DNA of 34,817 nt from Bacillota bacterium (GTDB lineage: Bacteria; Bacillota; Clostridia; Christensenellales; Aristaeellaceae), in the NCBI GenBank assembly GCA_023411175.1, contig JAEYPB010000051.1:1-34817 (forward strand), given 5' to 3'. The translations under genes were made by a program, and so were the position numbers. The notes below the pieces were generated by a model, which saw nothing but the letters and a program-made list of their open reading frames with translations, did no database searches and had not been told where the DNA came from. Below, in pieces: positions 1-7,702 of this stretch (the first letter of the stretch is position 1; each line of letters opens with the position of its first letter).

Positions 1-37
1 GACAGGCTGGCATTCTAACCAACTGAACTACCAGGCC
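1..37 (-). tRNA. tRNA-Asp (GTC), 3' part cut off by window edge
   Basis: Read on the minus strand, the acceptor 5' strand GGCCTGG is followed by TA, the D-arm (GTTCAGTTGGTTAGAAT), the 5' anticodon stem CCAGC and the loop start CTGTC. The anticodon GTC lies at the very end of the window, which indicates aspartate. The 3' half lies outside. The arrangement matches bacterial tRNA-Asp closely. It lies 8 bp downstream of tRNA-Val and is probably co-transcribed with it. Confidence 0.9.
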
Positions 38-44
38 GCATTCT

Positions 45-120
45 TGGTGGGAACAACAGGGCTCGAACCTGTGACCCCTTGCTTGTAAGGCAAGTGCTCT
101 CCCAGCTGAGCTATGCTCCC
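45..120 (-). tRNA. tRNA-Val (TAC), CCA encoded
   Basis: A full cloverleaf reads on the minus strand. Acceptor GGGAGCA pairs with TGTTCCC (one G-T wobble). The anticodon stem CTTGC/GCAAG encloses loop CTTACAA, giving anticodon TAC. The T-arm is ACAGG-TTCGAGC-CCTGT. Discriminator A is followed by an encoded CCA at 45-47. Confidence 0.96.
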
Positions 121-159
121 ATGTTCCCATCGGTGCCGCGAATCGCGGCGACAGATGGT

Positions 160-188
160 ATTCTACTAGAAAACGGATGCAATGTCAA
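160..188 (-). promoter_or_regulatory. Promoter of the tRNA-Val/tRNA-Asp operon
   Basis: On the minus strand a perfect -35 TTGACA (183-188) and -10 TAGAAT (160-165) are separated by 17 bp. The -10 ends 40 bp upstream of tRNA-Val, as expected for a strong stable-RNA promoter. Confidence 0.88.
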
Positions 189-300
189 TACCTTACGCAA
201 CATTTTTATCTCGTTAAGCCACCGACGCGAAAATGACGTGACAAACACGCACGGCGGTCTTCATAATGGCAGCGTTCCGCCATATTCCATAGCCGATGCG

Positions 301-369
301 CAATCCACGAGAAAACCGAACGGAGTGGATTGTTTTGAAATACCATCCGAATGAAAGGCGGAGCCTTTC
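301..369. other. Gene-free stretch with two inverted repeats
   Basis: Between the tRNA promoter and the SASP terminator (about 189-377) no gene is supported. Two inverted repeats are visible: CAATCCAC (301-308) with GTGGATTG (325-332), followed on the plus strand by TTTTG, and GAAAGGC/GCCTTTC (353-369). They may be terminator remnants or a small structured RNA. Function unknown. Confidence 0.3.
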
Positions 370-377
370 GCGGCAAT

Positions 378-410
378 AACCAAAGGCCGGGCGAAGCCCG
401 GCCTTTGGTT
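378..410 (-). terminator. Intrinsic terminator after the SASP genes
   Basis: A 15-bp inverted repeat (378-392 with 396-410, loop GAA) lies 13 bp past the stop of the 69-aa SASP gene. The stem is GC-rich with AACCAAA/TTTGGTT ends, but there is no long T-run outside the stem on the minus strand. Confidence 0.75.
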
Positions 411-423
411 TGGGCGCGTTCAG

Positions 424-633
424 TTAGCGCTGACCCGACATCGAGCGCTCCTGCGCCTCGATCATCTTCTTGACCATGGAGCCGCCGATGGAGCCGGCAT
501 CCTTGCTGGTCAGATCGCCGTTGTAGCCGTTCTTGAGGTTGATGCCCAACTCGCTGGCCACCTCGTGCTTCATGTTCCACATCGCCTGACGGGCCTCGGG
601 GACGTTGATCTTGTTGGAAGAATTGCTCGCCAT
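424..633 (-). CDS. Alpha/beta-type small acid-soluble spore protein
   Basis: A 69-residue protein of the alpha/beta SASP family. These proteins coat and protect DNA in the dormant forespore and are degraded by the GPR protease at germination. The family core is clear: EVASELGI (GPR cleavage region), GYNGDLTSKDAGSIGG and MVKKMIE. Length is usual. AAAAGGAGCG precedes the ATG at 633. It lies 39 bp downstream of a second SASP gene, so the two may be co-transcribed late in the forespore. I could not identify a convincing sigma-G promoter by eye. Confidence 0.95.
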   Translation of the reverse strand: MASNSSNKINVPEARQAMWNMKHEVASELGINLKNGYNGDLTSKDAGSIGGSMVKKMIEAQERSMSGQR

Positions 634-672
634 TGGTTCATCGCTCCTTTTCGTTGTCGTTTTTCTACCGGC

Positions 673-870
673 TTACTTGCCGGAAGCCTGGTTCTGGTAG
701 TCGGTGATCATTTTCTTGACCATGTAGCCACCGACGTAGCCGTTGTCACGCGAAGAGAGATTGCCGTTATAGCCCTGCTTCAAGTTGACGCCCAGTTCGC
801 TGGCGACTTCGAATTTCATCTTCTCCAGCGCCGCTTCGCTCTCACGCACGTTGACTTTGCTCCTGCTCAT
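673..870 (-). CDS. Alpha/beta-type small acid-soluble spore protein
   Basis: A 65-residue paralogue of the next gene, with EVASELGV (GPR site), GYNGNLSSRDNGYVGG and MVKKMI. The two proteins share the core but differ at both ends. The ribosome site GGGAGGTG lies 6 nt before the ATG. Role: DNA-binding spore coat of the chromosome giving UV and heat resistance. It is direct evidence that the organism forms endospores or descends from a spore former. Confidence 0.95.
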   Translation of the reverse strand: MSRSKVNVRESEAALEKMKFEVASELGVNLKQGYNGNLSSRDNGYVGGYMVKKMITDYQNQASGK

Positions 871-989
871 TTTTTCACCTCCCGAACAAGTCTGATGTTA
901 TTGTGACCTCGTTCGAGCTTTTTAGACTGGTAGATTTTTGCGAGCATCACGAACGGGGCTTTATACTGTCATTTTCGATCCCCTTCGGT

Positions 990-1031
990 AGAAAAAAATA
1001 AAAAAGTCCGCGCCGCCTCGGGCGGCGCGGA
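990..1031 (-). terminator. Intrinsic terminator of the TipAS-type merR gene
   Basis: A perfect 11-bp GC stem, TCCGCGCCGCC (1007-1017) with its complement (1021-1031), has a 3-nt loop. On the minus strand it is followed by a T-rich tract (990-1006). It lies 66 bp past the stop of the regulator gene. Confidence 0.92.
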
Positions 1032-1096
1032 ATCGCTTTCAGGTTCCTATGACATTCAAATGCAAAAGGTGCAGGCATCACCGCGCGAAAGCGCGC

Positions 1097-1834
1097 TCAC
1101 TGGACACCGGCGCGGATGGCCGCGGTCATGAACGCCGCCGTGCCCTCGCCCGCCTTGTCGATGTTCTTCCGAAACCGGTCGTCCGCCTCGTACATCGATG
1201 CAAGGCCGCGCAGGATTTCGTCGGTACAATCGTAGAAATTTCGGGTGATGACGTCCTGCCAGCGGCGAACGAGCGACTGCGCCTCCGGGCTGTCCGGCGC
1301 GGCGCCGTCGGCTCGGAGCTTCGCAAAGCCGTCAAAAACGCCCTGCGTTTCCGCCTTGACGCGCGCCCAGTCGGCCTTGCCGTAGGTTGCCGTCCGCGCC
1401 TCCGACTGGCGGTACGCATTGGTCCCGCCCCAGCGCTCCCGCGTCTCCTCCGCGTATTTCGCCTTGGCCTCTTCGATCTCAGACATGTCAAACGCACCCA
1501 GTTCCATGATGATTTCCCCCTTCATCGCGCGCTCCGCGAGGCCGATCAACCCTTCGAGCCTGTCCCGCCGCATGGCGAGCAGCGTCCGCTGTTTTTTTAA
1601 AGCCTCGAGCGCGTCGTAATCCGGGCGGGAGCGAATCTCGCGGATATCGTCGATGGAAAAATCCAGCTCCCGAAAGAACAGGATCTGAGAGAGCTGACTT
1701 GGCGCGTCGGCGCCGTACAGGCGGTAGCCCGCCTCCGTGACGGCCGACGGCTTCAAAAGCCCCTCCCGGTCGTAATAGCGCAGCGTACGCGCGCTGACGC
1801 CCGCCATTTTGGCCAGTTCCCCGACGGTGTACAT
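1097..1834 (-). CDS. MerR family regulator with TipAS effector domain
   Basis: A 245-residue transcription activator. Residues 1-70 are a MerR winged helix (YTVGELAKMAGVSARTLRYYDREGLL), followed by a dimerisation helix and a C-terminal TipAS-like antibiotic-recognition domain (about 110-240, with NAYRQSEARTATYGKADW). In TipA and Mta, this type of domain binds drugs or other hydrophobic molecules and switches on the regulator's own and efflux genes. The ATG at 1834 was chosen over an upstream in-frame ATG at 1888 because GGGAGGCG precedes it and the upstream start would fall in the promoter -35. The gene has its own MerR-type promoter and a terminator and no co-transcribed partner, so any other target is outside or unlinked. 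Confidence 0.9.
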   Translation of the reverse strand: MYTVGELAKMAGVSARTLRYYDREGLLKPSAVTEAGYRLYGADAPSQLSQILFFRELDFSIDDIREIRSRPDYDALEALKKQRTLLAMRRDRLEGLIGLAERAMKGEIIMELGAFDMSEIEEAKAKYAEETRERWGGTNAYRQSEARTATYGKADWARVKAETQGVFDGFAKLRADGAAPDSPEAQSLVRRWQDVITRNFYDCTDEILRGLASMYEADDRFRKNIDKAGEGTAAFMTAAIRAGVQ

Positions 1835-1857
1835 TCGCTCGCCTCCCTTCGAAAGAG

Positions 1858-1888
1858 AGCATAAACCATGACGCAGCGTCAAGGTCAA
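1858..1888 (-). promoter_or_regulatory. MerR-type 19-bp-spacer promoter with palindromic operator
   Basis: On the minus strand, -35 TTGACC (1883-1888) and -10 TATGCT (1858-1863) are 19 bp apart, the over-long spacing typical of MerR-activated promoters. The spacer carries a near-perfect 21-bp palindrome (1865-1885) with arms ACCTTGACGC and GCGTCATGGT. It drives only the adjacent merR gene, which implies autoregulation. Confidence 0.85.
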
Positions 1889-1900
1889 TAGGAGGAAATG

Positions 1901-3892
1901 TTAATTCATCGCAACGTCGCGAAGCCGCTCCGCCAGCGCTTCCCGAGCAAGTTCGATCACCCGAAGGGTCTCCTCCGAGTCCGGGCGCTTTAAAAGGCTG
2001 CGCGCCTCGTCGTGGGTTTCCTTCAAAAGCCGACCGTCGGCCATCTGCCACGGGCCGCCCGACGCGCTGCCCGATTGGCGGTAGCCCAGCACCTCGCCGG
2101 GGCCCCGCAATTCCATGTCCTTTCGGGCGATCTCAAAGCCGTCGTTCGTCAACGTCATGGTCTTCAGCTTTTCGTTGGAATCCGCCATCAGAAAGCACCA
2201 GGATTCCGCCGCGCCGCGCCCCACCCGTCCCCGGAGCTGGTGCAGCTGCGCGAGGCCGAACCGGTCGGCGTTTTCCACCACCATGACGGTAGCGTTCGGC
2301 ACATTAACGCCCACCTCGATGACCGTGGTGGAGACGAGAACGTCCATTTCGCCCCTTCGGAACGCATCAAGCGCCGCGTCCTTTTCCGCGCTCTTCATCC
2401 TGCCGTGGACAAGCCCCACCCGAAGCCCTTGAAGGGCGCGGTCCCGCAGTTCCTCGTACACCGCCTGGGCGTTCTGGGCGTCGATCGCTTCGGACTCTTC
2501 CACGAGCGGGCACACCACGTAGGCCTGACGGCCGTCCGCCGCTTCCCTTCGGATGAAGCCGTACATCGCCTCCCGCTTCTCGTCCGGCACCACTCGGGTC
2601 TTGACCGGCGTCCGTCCGGGCGGAAGCTCGTCCACCACCGAAATATCCAGATCTCCATACAAAATCAACGCCAGCGTGCGCGGGATGGGCGTGGCCGACA
2701 TGACAAGGACGTTCGGCGACTGCCCCTTCGCGCCGAGTGCGGTGCGCTGTCTGACGCCGAAGCGGTGCTGCTCGTCGGTCACCACGAGGCCCAGGTTCGC
2801 ATAGGTCACCTTTTCGGTAATCAGCGCGTGGGTGCCGATGGCCACCTGCCAGTATCCGGAAGCGATGGCCTCGTGAGCCTCTCTGTGTTCCCTCGCGGTC
2901 ATGCTGCCCGTGATAAGGCCGCAGGACGCGCCCAGCGGCTCCAGAACCGCCTTGGCGGTCTCGTAGTGCTGGCGGGCCAGAACCTCCGTGGGCGCCATCA
3001 GCGCGCCCTGGTAGCCCTTTTTCGCCGCCAGGTACAGCGCGCCCATCGCGATGGCGGTCTTGCCGCAGCCAACGTCCCCCTGCACCAGCCGGGCCATCGC
3101 CGCCTCCGCCCCCATATCCTGGGCGATCTCGTCCAGCACCCGCGCCTGCGCGCCGGTGGGACGGTACGGCAGAGAATCCCAGAATGCCCGGACGTCCTCT
3201 TCCGGACATTCGATCTGGATGCCCGCGCCCCGCTGGCCCCGCAGCAGCCACAGCCCTACCTGATAGATGAGCAGTTCCTCAAACGCCAGCCGCCGCTTGG
3301 CGACCTGAAGCGCCTCCATGCTCTCCGGCAGATGAGCGGCGCGCATGGCAAAATTGCGCTCGCACAGGCCGTGCCGACGCCTCAGCGCCTCCGGGAGCTG
3401 GTCCGGCCACTGTCCCTCGCTCTCCGCCAGCGCACGGGCGACGATGTCCCGGAAGGCCGCGCCGGGGATTCCGGCGGTCTTTCGATAGACGGGCACGATG
3501 CCGCGTTCTTTTTCGATGGATGGGCTGGTGAGCTGCAGTCCGCCCCGCCTCTCTACGCGGCCGTAGAGCAGCATTTCCCGCCCGTCCGAAATGGCCTTCG
3601 CAAGCCACGGCTGGTTGTACCACACCGCGCGGATGGAGCCGCTGTCGTCTGATATCTTCGCGCTCACGATGCTCAGCCGCCCCTTGCGGAACGAGCGCGG
3701 CGCTTCGGCGCGGCCAAAGACTGCCGCCGTCTGCCCCTCGGCCAGCGCGTCGATGGGCGTGACACGGGTCAGATCCCGGTACTCCGCGGGAAAGCGCAAT
3801 AAAAGCTGGCGGACGGTCTCAATACCGTCCGCCTTGAGCGCCTGTAGCCGCGCCTTTCCGAGGCCGCGAATCTGGGAGAGACTGATGTCCAT
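1901..3892 (-). CDS. recG: ATP-dependent DNA helicase RecG
   Basis: A 663-residue RecG, which reverses stalled replication forks and moves branched DNA. It has an N-terminal HhH-like region (QIRGLGKARLQAL), an OB-fold wedge (about 50-135), Walker A GDVGCGKT (272-279), the RecG-typical Walker B DEQH (373-376), SATPIPRT (399-406) and a C-terminal helicase domain with QLRGRVGRG. Length is normal. Its ATG overlaps the fakA stop by one base (TAATG), so it is translationally coupled to fakA. The fakA-recG grouping is common in Firmicutes, often with serine dehydratase genes between, which are absent here. Confidence 0.97.
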   Translation of the reverse strand: MDISLSQIRGLGKARLQALKADGIETVRQLLLRFPAEYRDLTRVTPIDALAEGQTAAVFGRAEAPRSFRKGRLSIVSAKISDDSGSIRAVWYNQPWLAKAISDGREMLLYGRVERRGGLQLTSPSIEKERGIVPVYRKTAGIPGAAFRDIVARALAESEGQWPDQLPEALRRRHGLCERNFAMRAAHLPESMEALQVAKRRLAFEELLIYQVGLWLLRGQRGAGIQIECPEEDVRAFWDSLPYRPTGAQARVLDEIAQDMGAEAAMARLVQGDVGCGKTAIAMGALYLAAKKGYQGALMAPTEVLARQHYETAKAVLEPLGASCGLITGSMTAREHREAHEAIASGYWQVAIGTHALITEKVTYANLGLVVTDEQHRFGVRQRTALGAKGQSPNVLVMSATPIPRTLALILYGDLDISVVDELPPGRTPVKTRVVPDEKREAMYGFIRREAADGRQAYVVCPLVEESEAIDAQNAQAVYEELRDRALQGLRVGLVHGRMKSAEKDAALDAFRRGEMDVLVSTTVIEVGVNVPNATVMVVENADRFGLAQLHQLRGRVGRGAAESWCFLMADSNEKLKTMTLTNDGFEIARKDMELRGPGEVLGYRQSGSASGGPWQMADGRLLKETHDEARSLLKRPDSEETLRVIELAREALAERLRDVAMN

Positions 3893-5529
3893 TATTCCAC
3901 CGCGATCAGGTAGTAATACAGCGGCTGCCCGCCCAGGTACACCGACACGTCGCAGGAACCGTACGTTTCGGAAAGCTTGGCGCTGAGCGCCTCCGCCTGC
4001 TCCACGGGCGTGTCCTCGCCGTAGTAGATCGTAATCAGCTCGCTGTCCTCGGTGACCATGTCCCGGAGGATTTCTTCGGCCACCACGGTCGGGTCGGTGC
4101 CCAACTGCACGATGCGGTTGTCCACGAGGCCCATGATGTCGCCCTCGTGGATTTCGCGGTCGTCAAAGGTGGTGTCCCGAACCGCGTAGGTGATCGCCGC
4201 GGTGTGTACGCGCTCGGCGGCTTCCGTCATGTTCGCGGCGTTCTCCTCGCCGGACAGATCCGGCATGAACGCGATGGCGGCGGCGATGCCCATCGGCACC
4301 GATTTTGTGGGGATGACGTAAACCGTCTTTTCGGTAAGTTCCGCGGCCTGCTGCGCCGCGAGGATGATGTTTGTGTTGTTGGGCAGCACGAACACCTGCT
4401 TGGCGTGGGTCGATTCAATGGCCTGTACCAGTTCGTCGATGGACGGGTTCATGGTCTGGCCGCCGTCCACCACCTGATCCACCGCCATATCGCGGAAGAT
4501 CTCTGTCAGGCCGCTTCCCAGCGCCACGGAGACCGTGCCGAACTCCTTGAGCTCCGGCTCCGGCGGCCTTTTGGCCAGGCGCTCCCGGAACTCCTCCAGC
4601 ATGTTGTCGATTTTGATATAGTCCAGTTCGCCCAGCTCCAGCGCCATTTGAAGCGCCTTGCCCGGCTCATTGGTGTGCACATGCACCTTGACGACCTCAA
4701 GGTCGCCCACCACCAGCACGCAGTCGCCGATGCGCTCCAGGCGCTTCCTGAGCCGCGCCACCTCGCTGTCCTTGAGGTCGGGCTTCGGATGGGACACGAT
4801 GAACTCGGTGCAGTAGGCGAACTTGATCTCGGCCATGGATTCGTGGTCGTCCACGAACTCGCCGGGAAGCGGCGCGCCATGGTGCGGCTGATCGTCGGAC
4901 GAGGTCTGCTCCACCGGTTCGCCCGAGAGCGCGGCGTAGAAACCTGCGTAGACCACCATCAGCCCCTTGCCCCCGGAATCAACCACGCCCGCCTGCTTCA
5001 AAACCGGCAGCATTTCCGGCGTGCGCTTCAGGATCGCGTCGCCGACGCTCAGCACCTTGCGCATGAGTTCCAGCATATCGGTCGTCTTTTCACGTTCCAA
5101 TTCCTCCGCGATGACCCGCGCGACGGTCAGTATCGTGCCCTCCTTGGGCTTCATGACGGCCTTGTAGGCGGTGTCCGCGCCGCTTCGCAGCGCGCGAACA
5201 AAGGCCTGCGCGTTCATCTCCTCCGCACCTTCAAGCGCGCGGGAGATCCCTCGCAGTATCTGGCTCAATATGACGCCGGAGTTGCCGCGGGCGCCCTTCA
5301 GCGCGCCCTTTGCTACGGTGGAGGCCACATCCGACACGGTGGGGAAAGTTCGGCTGGCCAGCTCCTTCACGGCGGTGGCCATGGTTTGGGTCATGTTGGT
5401 GCCGGTATCCCCGTCGGGAACGGGAAACACATTGAGCGCGTCAATGCTCTCGCGGTTTTTCGTCAGGAGCGCCGCGCCGGACAAAAACATGTCCTTGAGC
5501 ATCATCCCGTCGATCGATTGAATCGGCAA
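3892..5529 (-). CDS. fakA: Fatty acid kinase catalytic subunit FakA (YloV/DAK family)
   Basis: A 545-residue FakA homologue. FakA phosphorylates a fatty acid held by a FakB protein to give acyl-phosphate for phospholipid synthesis. The N-terminal DhaL-type ATP domain has NVFPVPDGDTGTNM (33-46). The middle domain carries YCTEF and KVHVHTNEP, matching the Cys and two His of the FakA zinc site. The C-terminal half resembles FakB/DegV. I chose the TTG at 5529: GGGAGGG lies just upstream, and the start PIQSIDGMMLKDM aligns with the usual YloV N terminus. The longer upstream reading overlaps the asp23 gene and looks non-coding. A DegV/FakB-type partner is encoded at 10777-11658. Confidence 0.93.
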   Translation of the reverse strand: MPIQSIDGMMLKDMFLSGAALLTKNRESIDALNVFPVPDGDTGTNMTQTMATAVKELASRTFPTVSDVASTVAKGALKGARGNSGVILSQILRGISRALEGAEEMNAQAFVRALRSGADTAYKAVMKPKEGTILTVARVIAEELEREKTTDMLELMRKVLSVGDAILKRTPEMLPVLKQAGVVDSGGKGLMVVYAGFYAALSGEPVEQTSSDDQPHHGAPLPGEFVDDHESMAEIKFAYCTEFIVSHPKPDLKDSEVARLRKRLERIGDCVLVVGDLEVVKVHVHTNEPGKALQMALELGELDYIKIDNMLEEFRERLAKRPPEPELKEFGTVSVALGSGLTEIFRDMAVDQVVDGGQTMNPSIDELVQAIESTHAKQVFVLPNNTNIILAAQQAAELTEKTVYVIPTKSVPMGIAAAIAFMPDLSGEENAANMTEAAERVHTAAITYAVRDTTFDDREIHEGDIMGLVDNRIVQLGTDPTVVAEEILRDMVTEDSELITIYYGEDTPVEQAEALSAKLSETYGSCDVSVYLGGQPLYYYLIAVE

Positions 5530-5561
5530 AAGAATTCCCTCCCAGCCCCTGCGGATTTGCG

Positions 5562-5912
5562 TCAGACCCGGATGTCCTCCACGGACACGTTGATGCGGTT
5601 GACGGTGATGCCGGTCAGGTGCTCGATTTTGTATTTTACGGTCTCGATGATGGTTTCGGCGACGGCGCTGATCGAAATGCCATATTCCACGATGATGAAC
5701 AGATCGACGTCCACGCTTTCGGCGGCAGGACGGATCCTGACGCCGCGGCCGAGGTTTTCGCGGCCCAGCATTTGTACAAAGCCGTCCGTGGTGCGCTTCG
5801 CGGCCATGCCGACGATGCCGTAGCACTCAAGCGCCGAGTACCCGGCGACCTTGAGCAGCACCTCTTCGTTCACCGTGACCGTGCCAAGATCGGTTTTGAA
5901 CTTGCAATCCAT
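5562..5912 (-). CDS. Asp23/Gls24 family envelope stress protein (YloU-like)
   Basis: A 116-residue Asp23/Gls24 protein containing VNEEVLLKVAGYSALECYGIVGM, VDLFIIVEYG and a C terminus ending in INVSVEDIRV. The family is abundant and membrane-associated in Firmicutes and linked to envelope stress. GGAGGAAC precedes the ATG at 5912. A longer upstream reading frame would run through the promoter. It is the first gene of the asp23-fakA-recG operon and lies 32 bp before fakA, divergent from rpmB. This order is conserved in Bacillus and many clostridia. Confidence 0.93.
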   Translation of the reverse strand: MDCKFKTDLGTVTVNEEVLLKVAGYSALECYGIVGMAAKRTTDGFVQMLGRENLGRGVRIRPAAESVDVDLFIIVEYGISISAVAETIIETVKYKIEHLTGITVNRINVSVEDIRV

Positions 5913-5952
5913 AGCTGTTCCTCCATTGGAGGGCAATCGCCCTGCATCCATT

Positions 5953-5981
5953 AGTATACAGTTTTTTTTGAGGGCATGCAA
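5953..5981 (-). promoter_or_regulatory. Promoter of the asp23-fakA-recG operon
   Basis: On the minus strand, -35 TTGCAT (5976-5981) and -10 TATACT (5953-5958) have a 17-bp spacer that includes an A8 run. It lies 40 bp upstream of the asp23 start. Confidence 0.82.
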
Positions 5982-6041
5982 GCATCGGCGTTCGTTTTTA
6001 CATCGAAGCCCTGCGTTCGTCAACTTTTACACGTTATGGGC

Positions 6042-6070
6042 TTGCATTTGACGCGAACGGATGGTATAAT
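6042..6070 (+). promoter_or_regulatory. rpmB promoter
   Basis: -35 TTGCAT (6042-6047), a 17-bp spacer and a perfect -10 TATAAT (6065-6070). An alternative TTGACG lies too close to the -10 to serve. Confidence 0.87.
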
Positions 6071-6114
6071 ACTGCTGTTTTGATGTCAATTTACGCCTGA
6101 AGGAGGTGTAGCAG

Positions 6115-6306
6115 ATGGGCAAATTTTGCGAGGTGTGCCAGAAGGGCGTTTCCTCCGGTAACAACGTCAGCCATTCCCACAAGAAGACGCGCAGGACTTG
6201 GGCTCCCAACACGCAGCGCGTGCGGGTGGTCGTCGGCGGCGCGCCCAAGAGGATGAGCGTTTGCACCCGTTGCCTGCGCAGCGGCAAGGTGGAGCGCGCG
6301 ATCTAA
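6115..6306 (+). CDS. rpmB: 50S ribosomal protein L28, zinc-binding form
   Basis: A 63-residue L28. It starts MGKFCEVCQKGVSSGNNVSHS and ends with CTRCLRSGKVERAI. Two CxxC pairs (C5/C8 and near residues 51-54) make it the C+ zinc-binding form, rather than the C- form induced by zinc starvation. AAGGAGGTG precedes the ATG. The divergent asp23 neighbour is the usual Firmicutes context. Confidence 0.97.
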   Translation: MGKFCEVCQKGVSSGNNVSHSHKKTRRTWAPNTQRVRVVVGGAPKRMSVCTRCLRSGKVERAI

Positions 6307-6341
6307 AAAGCAATTGAACCTCTTCGCATCTTTCGATTGCG

Positions 6342-6374
6342 GGAAGCCCGCGGCAAAAGCCGCGGGCTTCCTTT
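6342..6374 (+). terminator. rpmB terminator
   Basis: A 13-bp stem, GGAAGCCCGCGGC with its complement, has an AAAA loop (6342-6371) and is followed by TTTG. It is GC-rich with a short T-run. It also lies just past the minus-strand gene at 6397, so it may act both ways. Confidence 0.85.
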
Positions 6375-6396
6375 GCGCTTCATTTCTGTTTGCACA

Positions 6397-6564
6397 TCAC
6401 GCGTTCCAAAGGATGATGCCCAGAATGGTCATCGCCAGGCCCAGGATGGCCGCCCAGAACCAGTAGGGCACGCAGAACAGCACGATCGCAAGCCCGACGG
6501 CAATCAATAGCGCGGCCACCAGCCGCATGCACGGGTTTCTTCCGCGCCCCGAACACCTCGCCAT
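6397..6564 (-). CDS. Small two-helix membrane protein (55 aa), unknown function
   Basis: A 55-codon frame that starts MARCSGRGRNPCMRL. It continues as two hydrophobic helices, about 15-32 (LVAALLIAVGLAIVLF) and 35-53 (WFWAAILGLAMTILGIIL), joined by CVPYW. A basic, Cys-containing N terminus followed by a membrane hairpin is a layout I recall in small clostridial proteins, but I can name no function. GGGGGTGG lies about 8 nt before the ATG. A longer overlapping frame in another phase (6380-6580) has no membrane or family character. The gene lies 62 bp downstream of the LacI-type gene on the same strand and may share its transcript. Confidence 0.65.
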   Translation of the reverse strand: MARCSGRGRNPCMRLVAALLIAVGLAIVLFCVPYWFWAAILGLAMTILGIILWNA

Positions 6565-6626
6565 GGACATCCACCCCCATGCACCATGCTATGCCGGTGC
6601 GACCGGGGTGGTTCGATACCCGGCAA

Positions 6627-7637
6627 TCAGACTGCGCGCACGGAGCCGCCCTCGATCAGCCGCCCCTCCACAATCATATAGGCACAGTCCTCCGGGTCTT
6701 CAAGCAGCCGGAGCATCAGCTCCACCCCCGCCCTGGCGATCTCGGCCGCAGGCTGCTCGATGGTGGCCAGCGGCGGCTGGGTAAAGCGGGCGAGCTCAAT
6801 ACCGTCAAACCCGATCACGCTGACGTCCTCGGGAACGCCGAGGCCCGACTCCCGGAGCGCCCGCATGGCGCCGATGGCCATCACGTCGCTCATCGTGAAG
6901 AGCGCGGTAAAATCCCGCCTGCGCCCGATCAACTCCAGCGCCGATCGGTAGGCGCCCTCCATGCTGAAGGAACTGGAGGCGTACAGGCCTTCATCAAAAT
7001 TCAGGTTGCACGCCTTGAGCGCGTCCATCGCACCCTGAAAGCGCAGGCCGATGCCGTCGCCGGTGCCCCGCTTGCCGCCCATCACCGCGATTTTGCGGTG
7101 CCCCTTTGCGATCAGGTGCGCCATCGCCTCCCTGCCGCAGGCGCGGTTGTCCACGCTGACGCTGGAAACGCCGCAAGAAGCGACACCGGATGCGTCCACC
7201 GTCACGAAAACCGAGGGGATGCCCAGCTGCCCGACCTCGTTCCTCCGCCCCTCCACGTTGCTGCCCAGAAAAAAAATGCCTTCCAGCTTTTTCTCGGCCA
7301 CCAGACGGTAGGCGGCCTCGAGTTCCATGCCGCCCTCGTCGATGAATTCAATCAGGAACTGATGCCCCATCTCCATGCCAAAATCGGTCATCTGCTCGGC
7401 GATGCCGGTCAAAAAGCCGTTGCGCCTTCCGCGCACGATGATCGCCGACAGCCCGCTCGCCCGCTGCTTGAGGTTTTTGGCGTTGGCGTTGGGCGCATAG
7501 CCAAGCTCCTCGACGATGCGCATCACCTTCTGGCGAGTCTCTTCGCCAACGTCCGGGCGGTTGTTGAGCGCGCGCGAAACGGTGGAAATGCCCACTCCCG
7601 CACGCCTTGCGATGTCCCGGATGGTATAGACCTTCAT
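6627..7637 (-). CDS. LacI family transcriptional regulator
   Basis: A 336-residue LacI/GalR repressor. The N-terminal helix-turn-helix is YTIRDIARRAGVGISTVSRAL, with hinge helix around NANAKNLKQR. A periplasmic-binding-protein-like sensor domain follows (about 60-336; SVSVDNRACGREAMAHLIAKGHRKIAVMGG, FTMSDVMAIGAMRAL, VIGFDGIELARF). It probably binds a sugar or nucleoside-like ligand, but no sugar operon is nearby, so the effector cannot be named. GGGGGGAGCG precedes the ATG. A CG-centred palindrome overlaps its own transcription start, which suggests autorepression. Confidence 0.92.
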   Translation of the reverse strand: MKVYTIRDIARRAGVGISTVSRALNNRPDVGEETRQKVMRIVEELGYAPNANAKNLKQRASGLSAIIVRGRRNGFLTGIAEQMTDFGMEMGHQFLIEFIDEGGMELEAAYRLVAEKKLEGIFFLGSNVEGRRNEVGQLGIPSVFVTVDASGVASCGVSSVSVDNRACGREAMAHLIAKGHRKIAVMGGKRGTGDGIGLRFQGAMDALKACNLNFDEGLYASSSFSMEGAYRSALELIGRRRDFTALFTMSDVMAIGAMRALRESGLGVPEDVSVIGFDGIELARFTQPPLATIEQPAAEIARAGVELMLRLLEDPEDCAYMIVEGRLIEGGSVRAV

Positions 7638-7656
7638 TGCGCTCCCCCCCGGATTA

Positions 7657-7670
7657 CGGAACCGTTTACG
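7657..7670. promoter_or_regulatory. LacI-type operator at the lacI-family gene start
   Basis: CGGAACCGTTTACG is an imperfect 14-bp palindrome with the central CG and CG...CG ends typical of LacI-family sites. It lies 3 bp downstream of the minus-strand -10, over the expected +1, and 19 bp before the start codon. Confidence 0.65.
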
Positions 7671-7673
7671 CTC

Positions 7674-7702
7674 ATCATACCCGGTTTTGTTGATTTTTGC
7701 AA
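7674..7702 (-). promoter_or_regulatory. Promoter of the LacI-family gene
   Basis: On the minus strand, -35 TTGCAA (7697-7702), a 17-bp spacer and -10 TATGAT (7674-7679). It overlaps the divergent HAD-gene promoter. Confidence 0.78.

Noticed and set aside
871..989. Sigma-G promoter for the SASP genes
   Set aside because: Expected by biology, but I found no pair of -35/-10 elements that I could defend by eye.
2012..3652. 546-aa open frame antisense to recG
   Set aside because: Shadow of a GC-rich gene; His/Arg/Leu-rich composition, no family features, no ribosome site, and recG is unmistakable.
4147..5823. 558-aa open frame antisense to fakA
   Set aside because: Same reason: third-position GC keeps antisense frames open; composition is not protein-like.
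5530..5826. N-terminal extension of the fakA frame up to 5826
   Set aside because: Basic low-quality sequence overlapping asp23; the TTG at 5529 has a ribosome site and matches the family N terminus.
6049..6070. TTGACG as rpmB -35
   Set aside because: Too close to TATAAT; TTGCAT with 17 bp fits better.
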